DNA from: Limanda limanda
Lineage: Eukaryota; Chordata; Actinopteri; Pleuronectiformes; Pleuronectidae
Direction: 5' to 3'
Assembly (NCBI RefSeq): GCF_963576545.1
Contig: NC_083649.1
Coordinates: 760,637-824,636, forward strand
DNA length: 64,000 bases
Shown here: one piece after another, positions 35,231 through 46,479 of the stretch
Layout: each line of letters starts with the position of its first letter
Numbering within the stretch: the first letter of the stretch is position 1
Notes under the pieces: generated by a model
Told to the model about the DNA's origin: nothing
Seen by the model: the letters and a program-made list of their open reading frames with translations, nothing else
Databases searched by the model: none
Position numbers and translations under genes: made by a program

Positions 35231-38200
35231 GTTGACAATAATAAAGATAGCCTGAGCGTAGCATTTATTTCAATACTAGACTCAATTGGTTTTAGTCAGT
35301 GTGTGCATCAACCTACTCATTGTTGTAACCACACACTTGACCTTGTGTTATCATACGGTGTCAAAATTGAATATTTAACAGTACTTCCGCGCAATCCAGT
35401 ACTATCAGACCATAATTTAATAACCTTCGATTTTTCACTATCTGAATATATGCCACTAATAAAAAACTCATTTTCTAGATGTCTACCTGATAGTGCTGTA
35501 GCTAAATTTAAGGAAATAATTCCGATTACATTTAAACCCGTATTATCCGTCGACATAAACAACAAATTCTTTAAAAACCCGAGCTCTATTGAGATTGACC
35601 ACCTCGTAGAAAGCTCTGCAGACTCATTACGATTAACATTAGACTCAATAGCGCCTCTAAAAAAGAAATGTGTAAAACATAGTAAATTAGCTCCGTGGTA
35701 TAATTCCAAGACACATGAGTTGAAACAAATATCAAGAAAATTAGAAAGGAAGTGGCGCTCCAGCAACAGTGTTGAAAATCTCCTAGACTGGAAGAGTAGT
35801 GTTAAAGAATATAAAAAGGCTCTCCACAAAGCAAGAGCTGCCTATTACTCAAAACTAATAGAAGAGAATAAAAACAACCCCAGGTTTCTCTTCAGCACTG
35901 TAGCCAGGCTGACAGAGAGTCACACCTCCACCGAACCCAGTATTCCTCGATCCCTAAATAGCAATATCTTTATGACCTTTTTTAATGATAAAATTCTAAC
36001 TATTAGAAATAAAATCAATCATCTCCTGCCCTCAATTGGCACTAATACCCCCCCAACAATAGAGATCTCAGAAACGGCTGAGAATCCTTCCCATTATTTA
36101 GACAGCTTCTCTCTGATCACCCGTGATCAGTTTACCAAAATAGTCTCAGGTTCTAAACCAACAACCTGTATTTTAGATCCGATTCCAACTAAATTACTTA
36201 AAGAAATTCTGCCCCTAATAGATAATTCGTTACTTAACACAATCAATCTGTCATTATCATCAGGTTATGTACCACAGTCTTTTAAAATAGCTGTAATCAA
36301 ACCCCTACTCAAAAAATCCACCCTAGACCCAGAGGTTTTAGCAAATTACAGGCCAATATCTAATCTCCCCTTCCTATCTAAAATCTTAGAAAAAGTTGTA
36401 GCCAATCAGCTGTGTGAGTTTCTCCAGGAAAATAATATATATGAAGACTTTCAGTCTGGGTTTAGAACCAATCACAGCACAGAGACAGCCCTGGCAAAAG
36501 TCACTAATGACCTTCTAATAGCTTCAGATCAGGGACTTGTGTCTGTCCTCGTTCTGTTAGATCTCAGTGCAGCATTCGACACAATTGACCATCAAATTTT
36601 ATTAGAGAGACTAAAACAGTTAATTAACATTAAAGGAACGGCCTTAAACTGGTTTAAATCTTATTTTGCTGATCGCTCCCAATTCGTTCAAATCAATGAT
36701 GAGTCATCGGTGCGCACCAAAGTTAACCATGGTGTCCCACAGGGGTCTGTGCTCGGCCCAATTTTATTCTCATTATATATGCTTCCACTAGGAAACATTA
36801 TCAGGACACACTCGGTAAATTTTCACTGTTATGCGGATGACACCCAGTTATATTTGTCAATAAAACCTGATCAAAGTAATCAATTAACTAAACTTCGAGC
36901 ATGTCTCAAGGACATAAAAACCTGGATGACCCGCAATTTTCTCTTATTAAACTCAGATAAAACAGAGGTTATAATACTCGGCCCTAAACACCTTAGAGAT
37001 ACATTATCTAATGATATAGCTGCGCTAGATGACATTGCCCTTGCTTCCAATGACACAGTCAGGAACTTGGGAGTGATCTTCGATCCTGATTTGTCCTTTA
37101 ATAGTCACTTAAAAGTAATTTCTAGGACCGCGTTTTTCCACTTGCGTAATATCTCAAAAATCAGACATGTCCTTTCGCAAAAAGATGCAGAAAAACTAGT
37201 CCACGCCTTTGTTACATCGAGACTGGACTATTGTAATTCATTATTATCAGGCTCCAGCAGCAAGTCGTTAAAGACTCTGCAGCTGGTCCAAAATGCCGCA
37301 GCACGTGTCCTGACGAGAACTAAGAAAAGAGAGCACATTTCTCCAGTATTAGCATCGCTACACTGGCTTCCTGTTAAATCTAGAATAGAATTTAAAATTC
37401 TCCTCCTCACCTTCAAGGCCCTTAATGATATGGCACCTCTTTACCTTAAAGAGATGTTAGTTCCATATCAACCTACTAGAGCACTCCGATCCCAGAACTC
37501 AGGTTTACTTGTTGTCCCTAAAGTCTCTAAAAGTAGAGTAGGAGCCAGAGCTTTTAGCCATCAAGCCCCACTGCTGTGGAATAATCTCTCACTTTCAGTT
37601 AGGGAGGCAGACACGCTCTGTTCGTTTAAAAGTAGACTCAAAACCTTCCTTTTTTATAAAGCTTATAGTTAGAGCTAATTTGTGCGATGTTCCAAATTTG
37701 ATTAAATGGCAAAAACCCCTGATGATGCTAAGACGCACAGGGAATTTATGACACAAGACACACAGAGCTTCTCTTTCCTGCTTCTCCTTCCTTTTCTCCA
37801 TATTTATCACATCAAGATAATTCTTATCTGATCAGTACATGTTACTAACTTGACCCCTTTTCCCGGAGTTTCTGTGCCTTAGCGCCCGCGGATGCAGGGC
37901 CACAGCTGTGGCCGCACCATGGATTATGATTGTGGATCGCGTGTCGGAGGTCGCAATGGTGGATCCAGTTCGGTGGATTCTGTATCGTGCCTGCTGATCG
38001 TCGTTGTAATGGAGGATCCTTTGTCGCGTTGGCATCGGATGATGAGGGACCACGACCGAGGCGGCAGCTGATAATGGATTCTAACTGGCGGCGGTGGACA
38101 ATGACTGTGGATTATAGTGGATCCCATCCTGATGCTGGATCGTGGTCTTGCTGCTGGCCAGAGACTGTGATTGCAGCGGGACTGCCTGACACATAGTATT

Positions 38201-38487
38201 GAAAAATGTTTAGCCTAATGGATGCTGCTAAAAATCCTGATGATGTTTTCTTACACCTGACATCTATTGCACTTCTGTCCGTCCTGAGAGAGGGATCCCT
38301 CACATGTGGCTCTCTCTGAGGTTTCTACATATTTTTACCTGTGAAAAGGGTTTTTAGTAGTTTTTCCTTACTCTTGTTGAGGGTTAAGGACAGAGGATGT
38401 CACACAATGTTAAAGCCCCATGAGACGAATTGTTATTTGTGAATGTGGGCTATACAAATAAAACTTGATTGATTGATTGATTGATGA
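35228..38487 (+). mobile_element. 5'-truncated L2-type LINE inserted in L1 ORF1
   Basis: The insertion lies between CTCCTGAT and GATGATGCTGAG of L1. The left inverted copy has the uninterrupted site (CTCCCGATGATGCTGAG near 1920). The 3' end GGGCTATACAAATAAAACTT followed by (GATT)n is the tail of teleost L2/Maui-type elements; the last 260 bases recur inverted at 59118-59345. Confidence 0.88.
35303..37672 (+). CDS. L2 ORF2: endonuclease C-terminus and reverse transcriptase
   Basis: 789 codons without a stop; the frame stays open back to 35228, where the element is truncated. Order: end of an endonuclease domain (CCNHTLDLVLSYG, LSDHNLITFDFS); a linker rich in Lys/Arg; reverse transcriptase (YRPISNLPFLSKILEKV, FQSGFRTNHSTETAL, LLDLSAAFDTIDHQIL, GVPQGSVLGPILFSLYM, catalytic YADD near residue 509, LNSDKTEVIILGP); and the C-terminal region (ASLHWLPVKSRIEFK, HQAPLLWNNLS). 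The long intact frame suggests a fairly recent insertion. Missing the 5' part, it cannot code a full endonuclease. Confidence 0.92.
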   Translation: MHQPTHCCNHTLDLVLSYGVKIEYLTVLPRNPVLSDHNLITFDFSLSEYMPLIKNSFSRCLPDSAVAKFKEIIPITFKPVLSVDINNKFFKNPSSIEIDHLVESSADSLRLTLDSIAPLKKKCVKHSKLAPWYNSKTHELKQISRKLERKWRSSNSVENLLDWKSSVKEYKKALHKARAAYYSKLIEENKNNPRFLFSTVARLTESHTSTEPSIPRSLNSNIFMTFFNDKILTIRNKINHLLPSIGTNTPPTIEISETAENPSHYLDSFSLITRDQFTKIVSGSKPTTCILDPIPTKLLKEILPLIDNSLLNTINLSLSSGYVPQSFKIAVIKPLLKKSTLDPEVLANYRPISNLPFLSKILEKVVANQLCEFLQENNIYEDFQSGFRTNHSTETALAKVTNDLLIASDQGLVSVLVLLDLSAAFDTIDHQILLERLKQLINIKGTALNWFKSYFADRSQFVQINDESSVRTKVNHGVPQGSVLGPILFSLYMLPLGNIIRTHSVNFHCYADDTQLYLSIKPDQSNQLTKLRACLKDIKTWMTRNFLLLNSDKTEVIILGPKHLRDTLSNDIAALDDIALASNDTVRNLGVIFDPDLSFNSHLKVISRTAFFHLRNISKIRHVLSQKDAEKLVHAFVTSRLDYCNSLLSGSSSKSLKTLQLVQNAAARVLTRTKKREHISPVLASLHWLPVKSRIEFKILLLTFKALNDMAPLYLKEMLVPYQPTRALRSQNSGLLVVPKVSKSRVGARAFSHQAPLLWNNLSLSVREADTLCSFKSRLKTFLFYKAYS

Positions 38488-39174
38488 TGCTGAGCACAGC
38501 CAGCAGGCTGGCGAGGTTCATGCGGGAGCTAGCATCATAGCCGACACCGGAGCCGGGGCGCTTCGTGAAGCAGTGGGCGAAATTACAGCCAACATCTCTA
38601 GAGTCATCGACGAAAAACTCGGCCCACTGTCAGAGCTCTTAAAAATACACAGAGAAGAACTGGACAGCCATGAGAAGCGGATAACCGAGGCCGAGCAGAG
38701 GATTTCAGCGCTGGAGGACGTCACAGACCCGGTGGACGGAAAGTTGAAAGCTCTGCAGAAGTTGGTGTGTGAATTAAGCGAGCGGTCCGACGACCTGGAG
38801 AACAGAGGACGACGCAAAAACATCCGTATCATTGGACTCCCAGAGGAGGCTGAAGGAGATGAGCGACTCAGTTCTTTGAGGCTTGGCTCCCTAAAATCCT
38901 TCACATTGAAACGAATTCGGGCCGCGTGAAGTTGGAGACAGCACACCGCTCGCTGGCCCCGAAGCCCCCCTCCACCCAGAGACCGCGGCCGGTTAGGCAG
39001 GGATACGACGGAGTGAAGAAACAGCTGAGAGCGCTCGGTGCTGATTACAGGCAGGTGTACCCCACGTCACTGAGAGTCACCTGTCGCGGATCCACCAAGA
39101 AGTTTCACGACCCAGCCGCGGTGGAGAAATACATCCAGTCACTGAAGGATGCCCCCCGTGATGATGATGTGTGA
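38488..39174 (+). pseudogene. L1 ORF1 middle and C-terminal domains
   Basis: A coiled coil (VGEITANISRVIDEKLGPLS onward), the RRM-like core RRKNIRIIGLPEEAEG, then a frameshift near 38929. The C-terminal domain (YDGVKKQLRALGADYRQVYP, LRVTCRGSTKKFHDPAAVEK) follows and ends at TGA. In L1 this protein is the RNA-binding chaperone of the retrotransposition particle. Confidence 0.85.
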
Positions 39175-39415
39175 ACATTAATCTAAGTTTACATGCTGAG
39201 CAGCGGATCTGTCGGACCTCTGGTAAGTTTTGCAGTTAGATAATTGATATGCATTACACTTGATTTGGAGCACTGATGATGTCTTTTAGCTTTGTAGGAT
39301 CACTATAAGCAATGCCTCCGGATTTCCCGGATAGATATCTTTCTTTTGTTGCTAGAGAAGCCTTTCACTCGAGCTCCTCCAAGTTTAGGAGAAGGACAGT
39401 GTGTACATTTTATGC

Positions 39416-40202
39416 CAGGGGTCTTCAAGTTTTTCAGGCCAAGGACCCCCAAACAGGTGGAGAGATGGAGCAGGGACCCCCTACTATATATATTGTATAA
39501 AAATAGTGTTTTATATGTAACTGGGCCTAGTGCCATGTATAAACATCCCTACCATGATATTGTGCATTCAATACTCAGCTATTCAAATATTACACAGGTT
39601 CATCTATACATGTTTTAATGTGCAAGGTACAGGGTGGCCATGCCACTGCCATTTATAAACATACAGTGGGTACGGAAAGTATTCAGACCCCTTTTAATTT
39701 TTCTGTCAAAATGGGGTGCGGAGTGTACATTAAATGGATTTTTGCAAATTGCTGCAATGAAACAAAGAGTGAAATATTTAAAGGGGTCTGAATACTTTCC
39801 GTACCCACTGTACATCTTGCAAACAACACTGAGCTATTTAAGTAATTCACAGATTCATGTTTTTATTTTAAACATACATGTAGAAGAGACAGTGAATCCT
39901 CAAGCTATCTGTGGATGGCACACATACTCCCACATTAGTGAGATGTCGGACCTTGATGGGTAGCACACAATTTATCTTTATCCATTTATCTTGGATGGAT
40001 GGAGGTTGTCAGGCAGAGGGTCAAATCAGCCTCACAATATGTTGGATGCATGTTAATGTGTATTGAAAGACATTTTAATTCGTGAAAAAAAAAAATTATA
40101 AAAAATTTAAAAAATTGTCTAATGAACCAAAGATTTTGCGACCCCCCTGCAGTACCTCCGTGGACCACCTAGGGGTCGCGGACCCCCTGTTGATGACCTC
40201 TG
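39416..40202. mobile_element. Non-autonomous hAT element in the L1
   Basis: Ends CAGGGGTCTTCAAG and (other strand) CAGAGGTCATCAAC. The 8-bp duplication TTTTATGC is at 39408-39415 and 40203-40210. The inverted L1 copy at about 820-840 has the empty site with one TTTTATGC. No transposase; it contains a nested Tc1-type MITE. Confidence 0.93.
39664..39810. mobile_element. 147-bp Tc1/mariner MITE nested in the hAT
   Basis: Near-perfect inverted termini CAGTGGGTACGGAAAG, both continuing through TATTCAGACCCC, with TA on each side (39662-39663, 39811-39812). This terminal sequence is typical of teleost Tc1-like transposons. Confidence 0.95.
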
Positions 40203-40210
40203 TTTTATGC

Positions 40211-41150
40211 CAATGTTAAGCAGAGGGTGCCTTAGATGCACTATTTTTTGTTATAACCTTTATAATGATCTGTTTTTGGTTTTGTTTGGTTTTACTTTAC
40301 ACAAACTATTGGAAGGCTCTACTATGATGTCTTTTAGTCAGCTGAAAACGAAATATGATATTCCAAAACAGGATTTCTTTCGATATTTGCAAGTGAGAGA
40401 TTTTGTCACGAAGGATACCTCAATCCTTCAGTGTCAGGATATCATAGCCTAGAGAGACAGCTCTTTTTGCAAAAATCTGGCAGTTCTTTTAGCCTATTCT
40501 ATAATATCCTTAAGGAGTATAACATCACAAACACCTCCTCTCTGAAGGGCTTATGGGAAAGGGAACTTAATGTTAGGATAACAGATGATGACTGGAATGA
40601 TGCTTGGAAAAGTGCTCAAATACTGAATGTCTGTAACAGAGTGAGAGCTATGCAACTGAAGCTCCTACACAGGGTTCATATCTCTCCCTCTCAACATCAT
40701 AAATACAACCCTAATACATCTCCACTGTGCCCCAAGTGTAAGATAGAATCTGGTGCTCTGACACATTGTTTGTGGGATTGTAGAAAAATACAGCAGTTCT
40801 GGCAGGTCATAGGGCAGGAAATTAATACTATTCTGTCTATTAACAGTAATAATAACCCTTTATACCTGCTACTTGGTATATCTGACATGTCCATCACTGA
40901 CAAATTTAAAAGAAGACTTTATGAGACACTTGCTTTTTGTGCTAGAAAGTGTATTCTTTTGAATTGGATCACAGATAAAGCTCCATCTAAGGCTCAGTGG
41001 CAAAGGGTTGTATTTGAATATGTTGTGTTGGACCATTTGACATGTAAACTTCATAGCAATGATGATGCCTTTCGTAAAACATGGGAAACCTTTCTGTCAT
41101 ATATTGGTCTGAATGCTTCCACCATTCTCACAAGAGGGTTTGTATCATAG
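40211..41150 (+). pseudogene. L1 ORF2 C-terminal region
   Basis: Two overlapping frames separated by a one-base change near 40448. They encode YNDLFLVLFGFTLHKLLEGS, PKQDFFRYLQVRDF and a Cys/His motif (CPKCKIESGALTHCLWDC) of the kind at the L1 ORF2 C-terminus, ending at TAG 41148. The A-rich 3' end follows to 41405. Confidence 0.85.
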
Positions 41151-41494
41151 CTCAGAATGCTCTGCCTCAAAAGAGGAACTCTGTTTTACCATTTAATCGA
41201 TTTACTTTTATTTCTGTATACTTTTATTTTACTTATCTGTTTTTAATTTTTTCTTACTTGTATAGGACGTGACCCCTGAATCTTCTGCCTGTATGGATTT
41301 GAATATGTGTGTGGGCTAAATGTTTGTCTTGTTTTTGTTTTGTTTTGTGTTGTATTACCTGTTGGAAAACTAATAAACATATATGTAAAAATAAAACAAA
41401 AAAAAAACAATTCCTCCTTGTGTGAAAATAGATCAGACTCTGCTGAGTGCAGGGCTTTCAAATAGTGCAGAGTTTTCTTACTAGCAGTCTGACT

Positions 41495-42081
41495 CCGGGT
41501 TTACACCGGACGCTGAAGCAACGCGTTAGCGCTAATCCCTAGCGTGCCGGCGCTTGGCTGGTCACACCGCGGCGGTCATCATGTGATTCCTCTCCGTGAT
41601 CACACATACAGCTGATATTTGTCATTAACTGCAACGGCGTCCCAGCATTTGTCCTTTTTAATGTTGTCTTTATACAAGATGTGTCGGTATCATACAGCTC
41701 ACTGTACTACTTCTCCACTTCAATTATTAATTTAATGTCATCCATCTTCAAGAACTTCTCCGCTGTTTGCTCCGTTCAATGTCGGGTGTCGAGGGTAAAT
41801 TACATATTCTCCACTCAAGCCTATGGGGAGAGTACGTAGACCCCCCCCCCCCCTCTCTTTTTATCTTTATGACTGCTTGTGTGTATGGATGGGCAGAGGG
41901 GGATATTTAATAATGTGGTAGGTAAAATATGTCATCAATATCGTTTAAAATCATTTTCCACTGTAATTCCTGGTGCGATACACTCGCGTCAAGCGCAAAA
42001 AATAGACTCGACGCCGAAACAATCGCTGCACAGTGCGAGGCAGCCTTGGCGCAGGACGGCCCCTCAGCCTCCGGAGGGACC
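41495..42081. mobile_element. Short DNA transposon, left part (right part 57341-57452)
   Basis: The 20-base terminus CCGGGTTTACACCGGACGCT matches the inverted terminus ending at 57452 in 18 of 20 positions. ERV-B interrupts the element after GACC. Removing ERV-B leaves about 0.7 kb with no transposase. The termini resemble teleost Harbinger/ISL2EU-type elements; superfamily uncertain because no target duplication was found. Confidence 0.6.
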
Positions 42082-42718
42082 TGTTGCGGGTGGAAATCGA
42101 AGGCAGGAGTTGTCGTTCTCAAGTTAAAATTAAGCAAGTTTAGTCAGAGGTCACAGGTCAGGAAACTGCAGTGTCCAGCAATGATCATGCTTTGGCCCAG
42201 GCATGGGCCTCCAGTCCTATGCAGTAAGCTGCACAGGAAAAAAGGCGCTTAGACAAAGTGCGCACATAGCTTATGTATCAATGTACTGGGCGTGACAAAG
42301 GTTCTTGGATTGGTCGAGACTAGACGGAAGCTGCTGCATATACGCGGCCAGTGCCTCGTTGGCTGGTTCACAAGGCAGTCCTGCCCTCCTGGCTAGTTGG
42401 GTCCTCCTCCTGGCGTAGGGTGTTGATGATGATGATCTGGGCGTGCACGCCATGTTGCGGTTACCAGAGGTCATCCGGCCTCAAAGCATTCTAAGACTGA
42501 TGATCTCATTGTGTGTGTACTGATGTGTGGGACGTACCATGCACAGGAGAGAGGACATCTCAGAATTTATGAAAGCCTCCCTGTTTGATAAGGAGCATGG
42601 GAACTTCTGAAGTTGAGATGAGGTACTGTGTGTGTGTGTGTGTGTGAGGGAGGGAGGGTTTTGGCCGAGGTCTGCTCATTATCTGCCTCACCTCCCTCAG
42701 ATGTTGGTCCTCTGCCTT

Positions 42719-42756
<38 letters not shown>

Positions 42757-42837
42757 TGACTGTGCTACAGAGTGTAGTTAATGCTCAAAGGACATGATGT
42801 GTAGCTGACCACACGTTAAAGTGTGTGTATGTCAATA
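42082..42837 (-). mobile_element. ERV-B 3' LTR
   Basis: Same order of blocks as 56679-57340 (TGTTGCGGGTGGAAATC start, GGGCGTGCACGCCATG, end GTGTGTATGTCAATA). It includes a (TG)n tract at 42724-42752 and a second near 42628-42648. Confidence 0.85.
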
Positions 42838-42854
42838 AATCCCCCTTTCCACAC
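42838..42854 (-). other. ERV-B polypurine tract
   Basis: The minus strand reads GTGTGGAAAGGGGGATT immediately before the LTR start, the expected position for plus-strand DNA priming. Confidence 0.65.
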
Positions 42855-42920
42855 CTGATAGGTGTGGACAACACAGGGAAGGCAAAGGGCTAGTAAAATC
42901 AAAAAGAAACCTATACTCAG

Positions 42921-44576
42921 TGTTGGGGAAGGCCCACTGATCTGACTTAGAACAAAGAGTCGTAAAACCTTAGATTCGCCTCAGGAGACCCCTTACATTT
43001 AAAAATCCAGCATGGAGATCTTATCTCCATGTGAGAGAAAATCACTTCCTGGGTCCCCCACTGTAAGCACGCCCCTGGGGGCCAAATCCTGACAACTCAA
43101 TTGGCCGGGGGCCACACTGACCCCTGACCCCTCCTCCCAGGGGGGAGTCACCTGGAACATGACTTAAAAAGGCTGTGCTCCCAGAAACCTTTCTCTTTTT
43201 ACTCCGATGCTGATGTGACAACGAGACCCCCCCCCCCCGGGGTCTCACCAGTTAACCCAGCAACTTAAGGAAGCAACTAACTCTTTGTCCTCTTTTTCTA
43301 CTCCAACGCTGAAGTTACCACTAGGCCTCCCGAGGCTTTACCAGACGACTCAGTATACTAATGGAGGCGATAAGACGTTTTGTTTCAATTCATTTCATTC
43401 ATTTATTCTTTTATCTTAGTCGACGTTTTTATTTTGAAAAGGACTTTTCCTGTTTTAACTTTGAAAGACCAAACAGGAAATTGCTCGCTGGACGATCTCA
43501 GACTGTTTCATTTTCCCCACGGACTTTACTTTTATTCTTTCTCCACACGATCCACAACGGCTACAAGCAGCCGCACGTTCCTGTGAGTGAGCACGAGCTC
43601 CGCTGCTGCAGAAGAAGACGAAACCTCATCTCGCCACGGAGCACGACGGATCGGCTCCGGCCCAGCTGCGGTGCTCATGGGAGCCCGCCTGAGAGACTTC
43701 AAGCTATTCACTGAACCTCCGGGAGATTCGCGCCAACGCGCATGCAACCCACGAAATCACGGTCACAGTAAGAGGCTTATGTTGTCTGGGCAGATGTTAG
43801 TTTTAATACGTAGCGTATGGATTTAATACTTGAGTGTATTTTGTTGATGGAACCTCCGTGTTCCATTGTTTTAGCTGGCCACTACTCCGAGCCAGCCACT
43901 CCCGGTTTCCGGTTTGATGGCAATGTTTTTGTGTTACAGTAAATAGGGCCGCGAGAAGCGCCTCTGCCCGCACTGTTAACGTCTGTGTGAGTCTGCAGTG
44001 ATTTCACCGATCAGAACTTCGGCCCACAACGTTCGCTTGAGGGCTGAGGGGTGAATCACTGTTAACTCATCTCAGGCGTATTTTTAAGAGTTCGTTCTCT
44101 TCCCTCTCTCTCTCTCTCTCTCTCTCCTTCTAGACCGACCTATACACGTTTCCGATCTGTATTTAGAATACAGTTCATGTCACATAGTTACATCTATATT
44201 CAGAGAGGCTGAACACATCTGGAAACCATTCGGCCCCCAAAGCCAAGCAGAGATAAGAATTCTCTTTGTCTGAAATTTCCTTTGTGTAATTCATCTGGCG
44301 ACCACCATTGTGAGTTCCGACCACATGGTCATTAACATATTCTCCATTTTGGATAACGTTAAGTTAAACCACCATCTTGAGTCTATTATTGCCACGCCTT
44401 CTCTCTTTCTCTCCTCCCATCCTGGCTCTAAATTCATAACGGCTCCGCCATCTTGTTTTGTAGTCAATCCGCTATTTGAGAGTTTTTAGGCCTTGATTCC
44501 ACGAATCATGATAGGCCGCCATCTTAGATGTGACTGCGTCATCGCCACGCCCCCTTCGTTTTCTCTCTCTCTCTCG

Positions 44577-44615
<39 letters not shown>

Positions 44616-45487
44616 TTTGATAGACACAGACAGATACACACACACAGAGACACATAGATGGACCAGAGGTTACATGCGTGTTCTAAATTGTGATAAGCTG
44701 CTGTTGTTATTTTTGAAATATGGGAGTTTGTTAATATGATAAATCATTAAATAACACTAACTTTATTTCACATACACACACATAGACACACATACACAGA
44801 GAGACACTTTGACACAGACACACACACACAGAGACAGACATACATAGGTAGACGCAGGTTTTACATGTATTTTCTGAAAAGTGCTGCTGCTGTGTTTATC
44901 TTTGAAATATTGGAGCTTGTTAAAATGATAAATCATTGAATAACATTATAACTTTATTTCCCCTTTTTAATAAATACTTTTGTAATTAAAGTATCTGTAG
45001 TCTGTGATTATTTGTGCATAAGTGTGTGAATACAGCTGGATTATGATTGCCTGTGCTCGAACTTAGAAGCCTTCACTGTTTATTAAGTAATCGTTAATAT
45101 TAAAATATTGACATTATTAATTTGACATTTATCATTATGAGACTGATAATTATAGCTTGACATCGTTGGTCCCTGGGAAACCAGGGTGGTGCCCCCTTTC
45201 TCAATTATTAATATAGATAGTATTATTCTTAAATTGATAATTTTATTGTTTTTGACTAATTATTTTCATTATTCTTGGTTGATAACCTTATCATTGTTAA
45301 TTGATAGCTTGTACTTTCTAATTGATAATTCCTATTTTCTCATTAGTGGTTTTATTGTTATTTGATTACTGATCATCTTCAATTAATAATTTAATTATTT
45401 TTGATAGATAATTTTTATTATTTTAATAATCATATTTCATGATTATTAATAATTAGCCAACGTCAAGTCTACTCCTATTGCACAACA
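42921..45487 (+). mobile_element. ERV-A 5' LTR (2567 bp)
   Basis: Ends TGTTGGGG and CACAACA. A TATA-like CTTAAAAAGG lies near 43163, and a splice donor-type CACA|GTAAGAG near 43767. It also has (CT)n near 44106-44125, (CA)n near 44583-44610, clustered CCATTTTG/CCATCTTG motifs at about 44226-44525, and an AT-rich 3' third. Confidence 0.9.
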
Positions 45488-45491
45488 TAAA

Positions 45492-45509
45492 TGGTGCCCC
45501 TTGTGAGGG
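45492..45509 (+). other. ERV-A primer-binding-type site
   Basis: TGGTGCCCCTTGTGAGGG begins four bases after the LTR. The TGG start complements a tRNA CCA end; the tRNA is not identified. Confidence 0.6.
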
Positions 45510-45654
45510 GATCTAACTCCAGCTGTATCATAACACTGTGTACAATAATCCAGATTATTTTTTTTCCAGAAATTTAATTTTTTTGAAAAATTAAATTTTT
45601 TTTGAAAATTTTTAATTTTTTTCAAAACTTTTCCTTTCTCTCATTTGGTATTGA

Positions 45655-46116
45655 TCATGATTCGTTGTTGAAGAAGAAAATAATTTTGGAAATTTATTCT
45701 TCTTTGCAAAGTTTTATTTTTAATTCATTTGAACTTTTACCAAACCGGTATACCAGTGCCTGGTGTATCCGTAATTGGCTGCAGAGTGCAATCGGTGGTT
45801 GTGTTCTCGAAGCACAAGAATCATAAATAATTTAAGAAAAGAGATAAATAATTCTAGGAATTTATTTCTCTTTGAAAATTTTTATTTTAATCCCTTTGCA
45901 CCTGTGCCAAGCAGGTATACTAGTGCCTTGTGTATCCATGGTTGGTTGCTTCTAGCATATAAGTGGTTGTGTCATCTCAAGGCACAATAATTATGATTAA
46001 ATTTTGAAGAGAGACATAGGTTCGAAACTAATTTCTCTTTGAAGTTTCTTTATTCTTAATTCCCTTTGCTAAGCAGACTTTTGTGTAACTATGGTTGGTT
46101 GCTGACTGCGTTTCAG
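45655..46116 (+). repeat. Three degenerate ~165-bp tandem repeats in the ERV-A leader
   Basis: Repeated blocks GGTATAC-AGTGCC, GTGTATCC and GGTTGG recur with spacing 166 (about 45747 to 45913). The AAGCAG mark recurs about 162 later (45909 to 46071). The third unit is partial. Short frames within are probably not translated. Confidence 0.75.
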
Positions 46117-46479
46117 TAGTTAGTAATTTTTATAGGAGATTTTCTGCATGCTTTTTGATCTTAAGGAGACAAACTAGATTTGAGAGACTAGTTTTGAGAA
46201 GACTAGTTGTTGAACAACTAGGTCTTAAGGATTGAGCCACAGAGCTATCCTTCATTGCTACTATATAGACACAGGGTGAAGCACACCTGTGCATCTTGTT
46301 GTGTAGTGTTAATTAAGCGTTTTACCCGCTTTTATCCAAGCGAGCGTGAGCAGTCCACCAGGTGTCTTTTCGCACTAAGAAGATGAGTAGCATGTATCAC
46401 CATGGGGCAAGTGCTCCCTCAGGACCAGACGTCCTATCAGAGACTGTAACCAGTCTGATTAATTTTTTCTAATGATGCG

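Larger units (their letters stand above)
35021..41420 (+). mobile_element. Defective L1 LINE with 15-bp target duplication
   Basis: The duplication AACAATTCCTCCTTG occurs at 35021-35035 and 41406-41420. The element starts ACTTCTCAAGATGGCGGCG (a YY1-type motif at the 5' end, as in other L1s) and ends in an A-rich tail. It contains ORF1 (split by an L2 insertion) and only the C-terminal part of ORF2. Endonuclease and reverse transcriptase are missing, so it depended on another L1 for movement or lost them later. The same internal deletion is visible in the inverted copy at 521-1935. Confidence 0.92.

Noticed and set aside
43361..43714. 117-codon frame present in both ERV-A LTRs
   Set aside because: It lies in the LTR promoter/leader region. 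It is identical between the two LTRs only because they are recent copies, and it is not preserved in the LTR at 23238.
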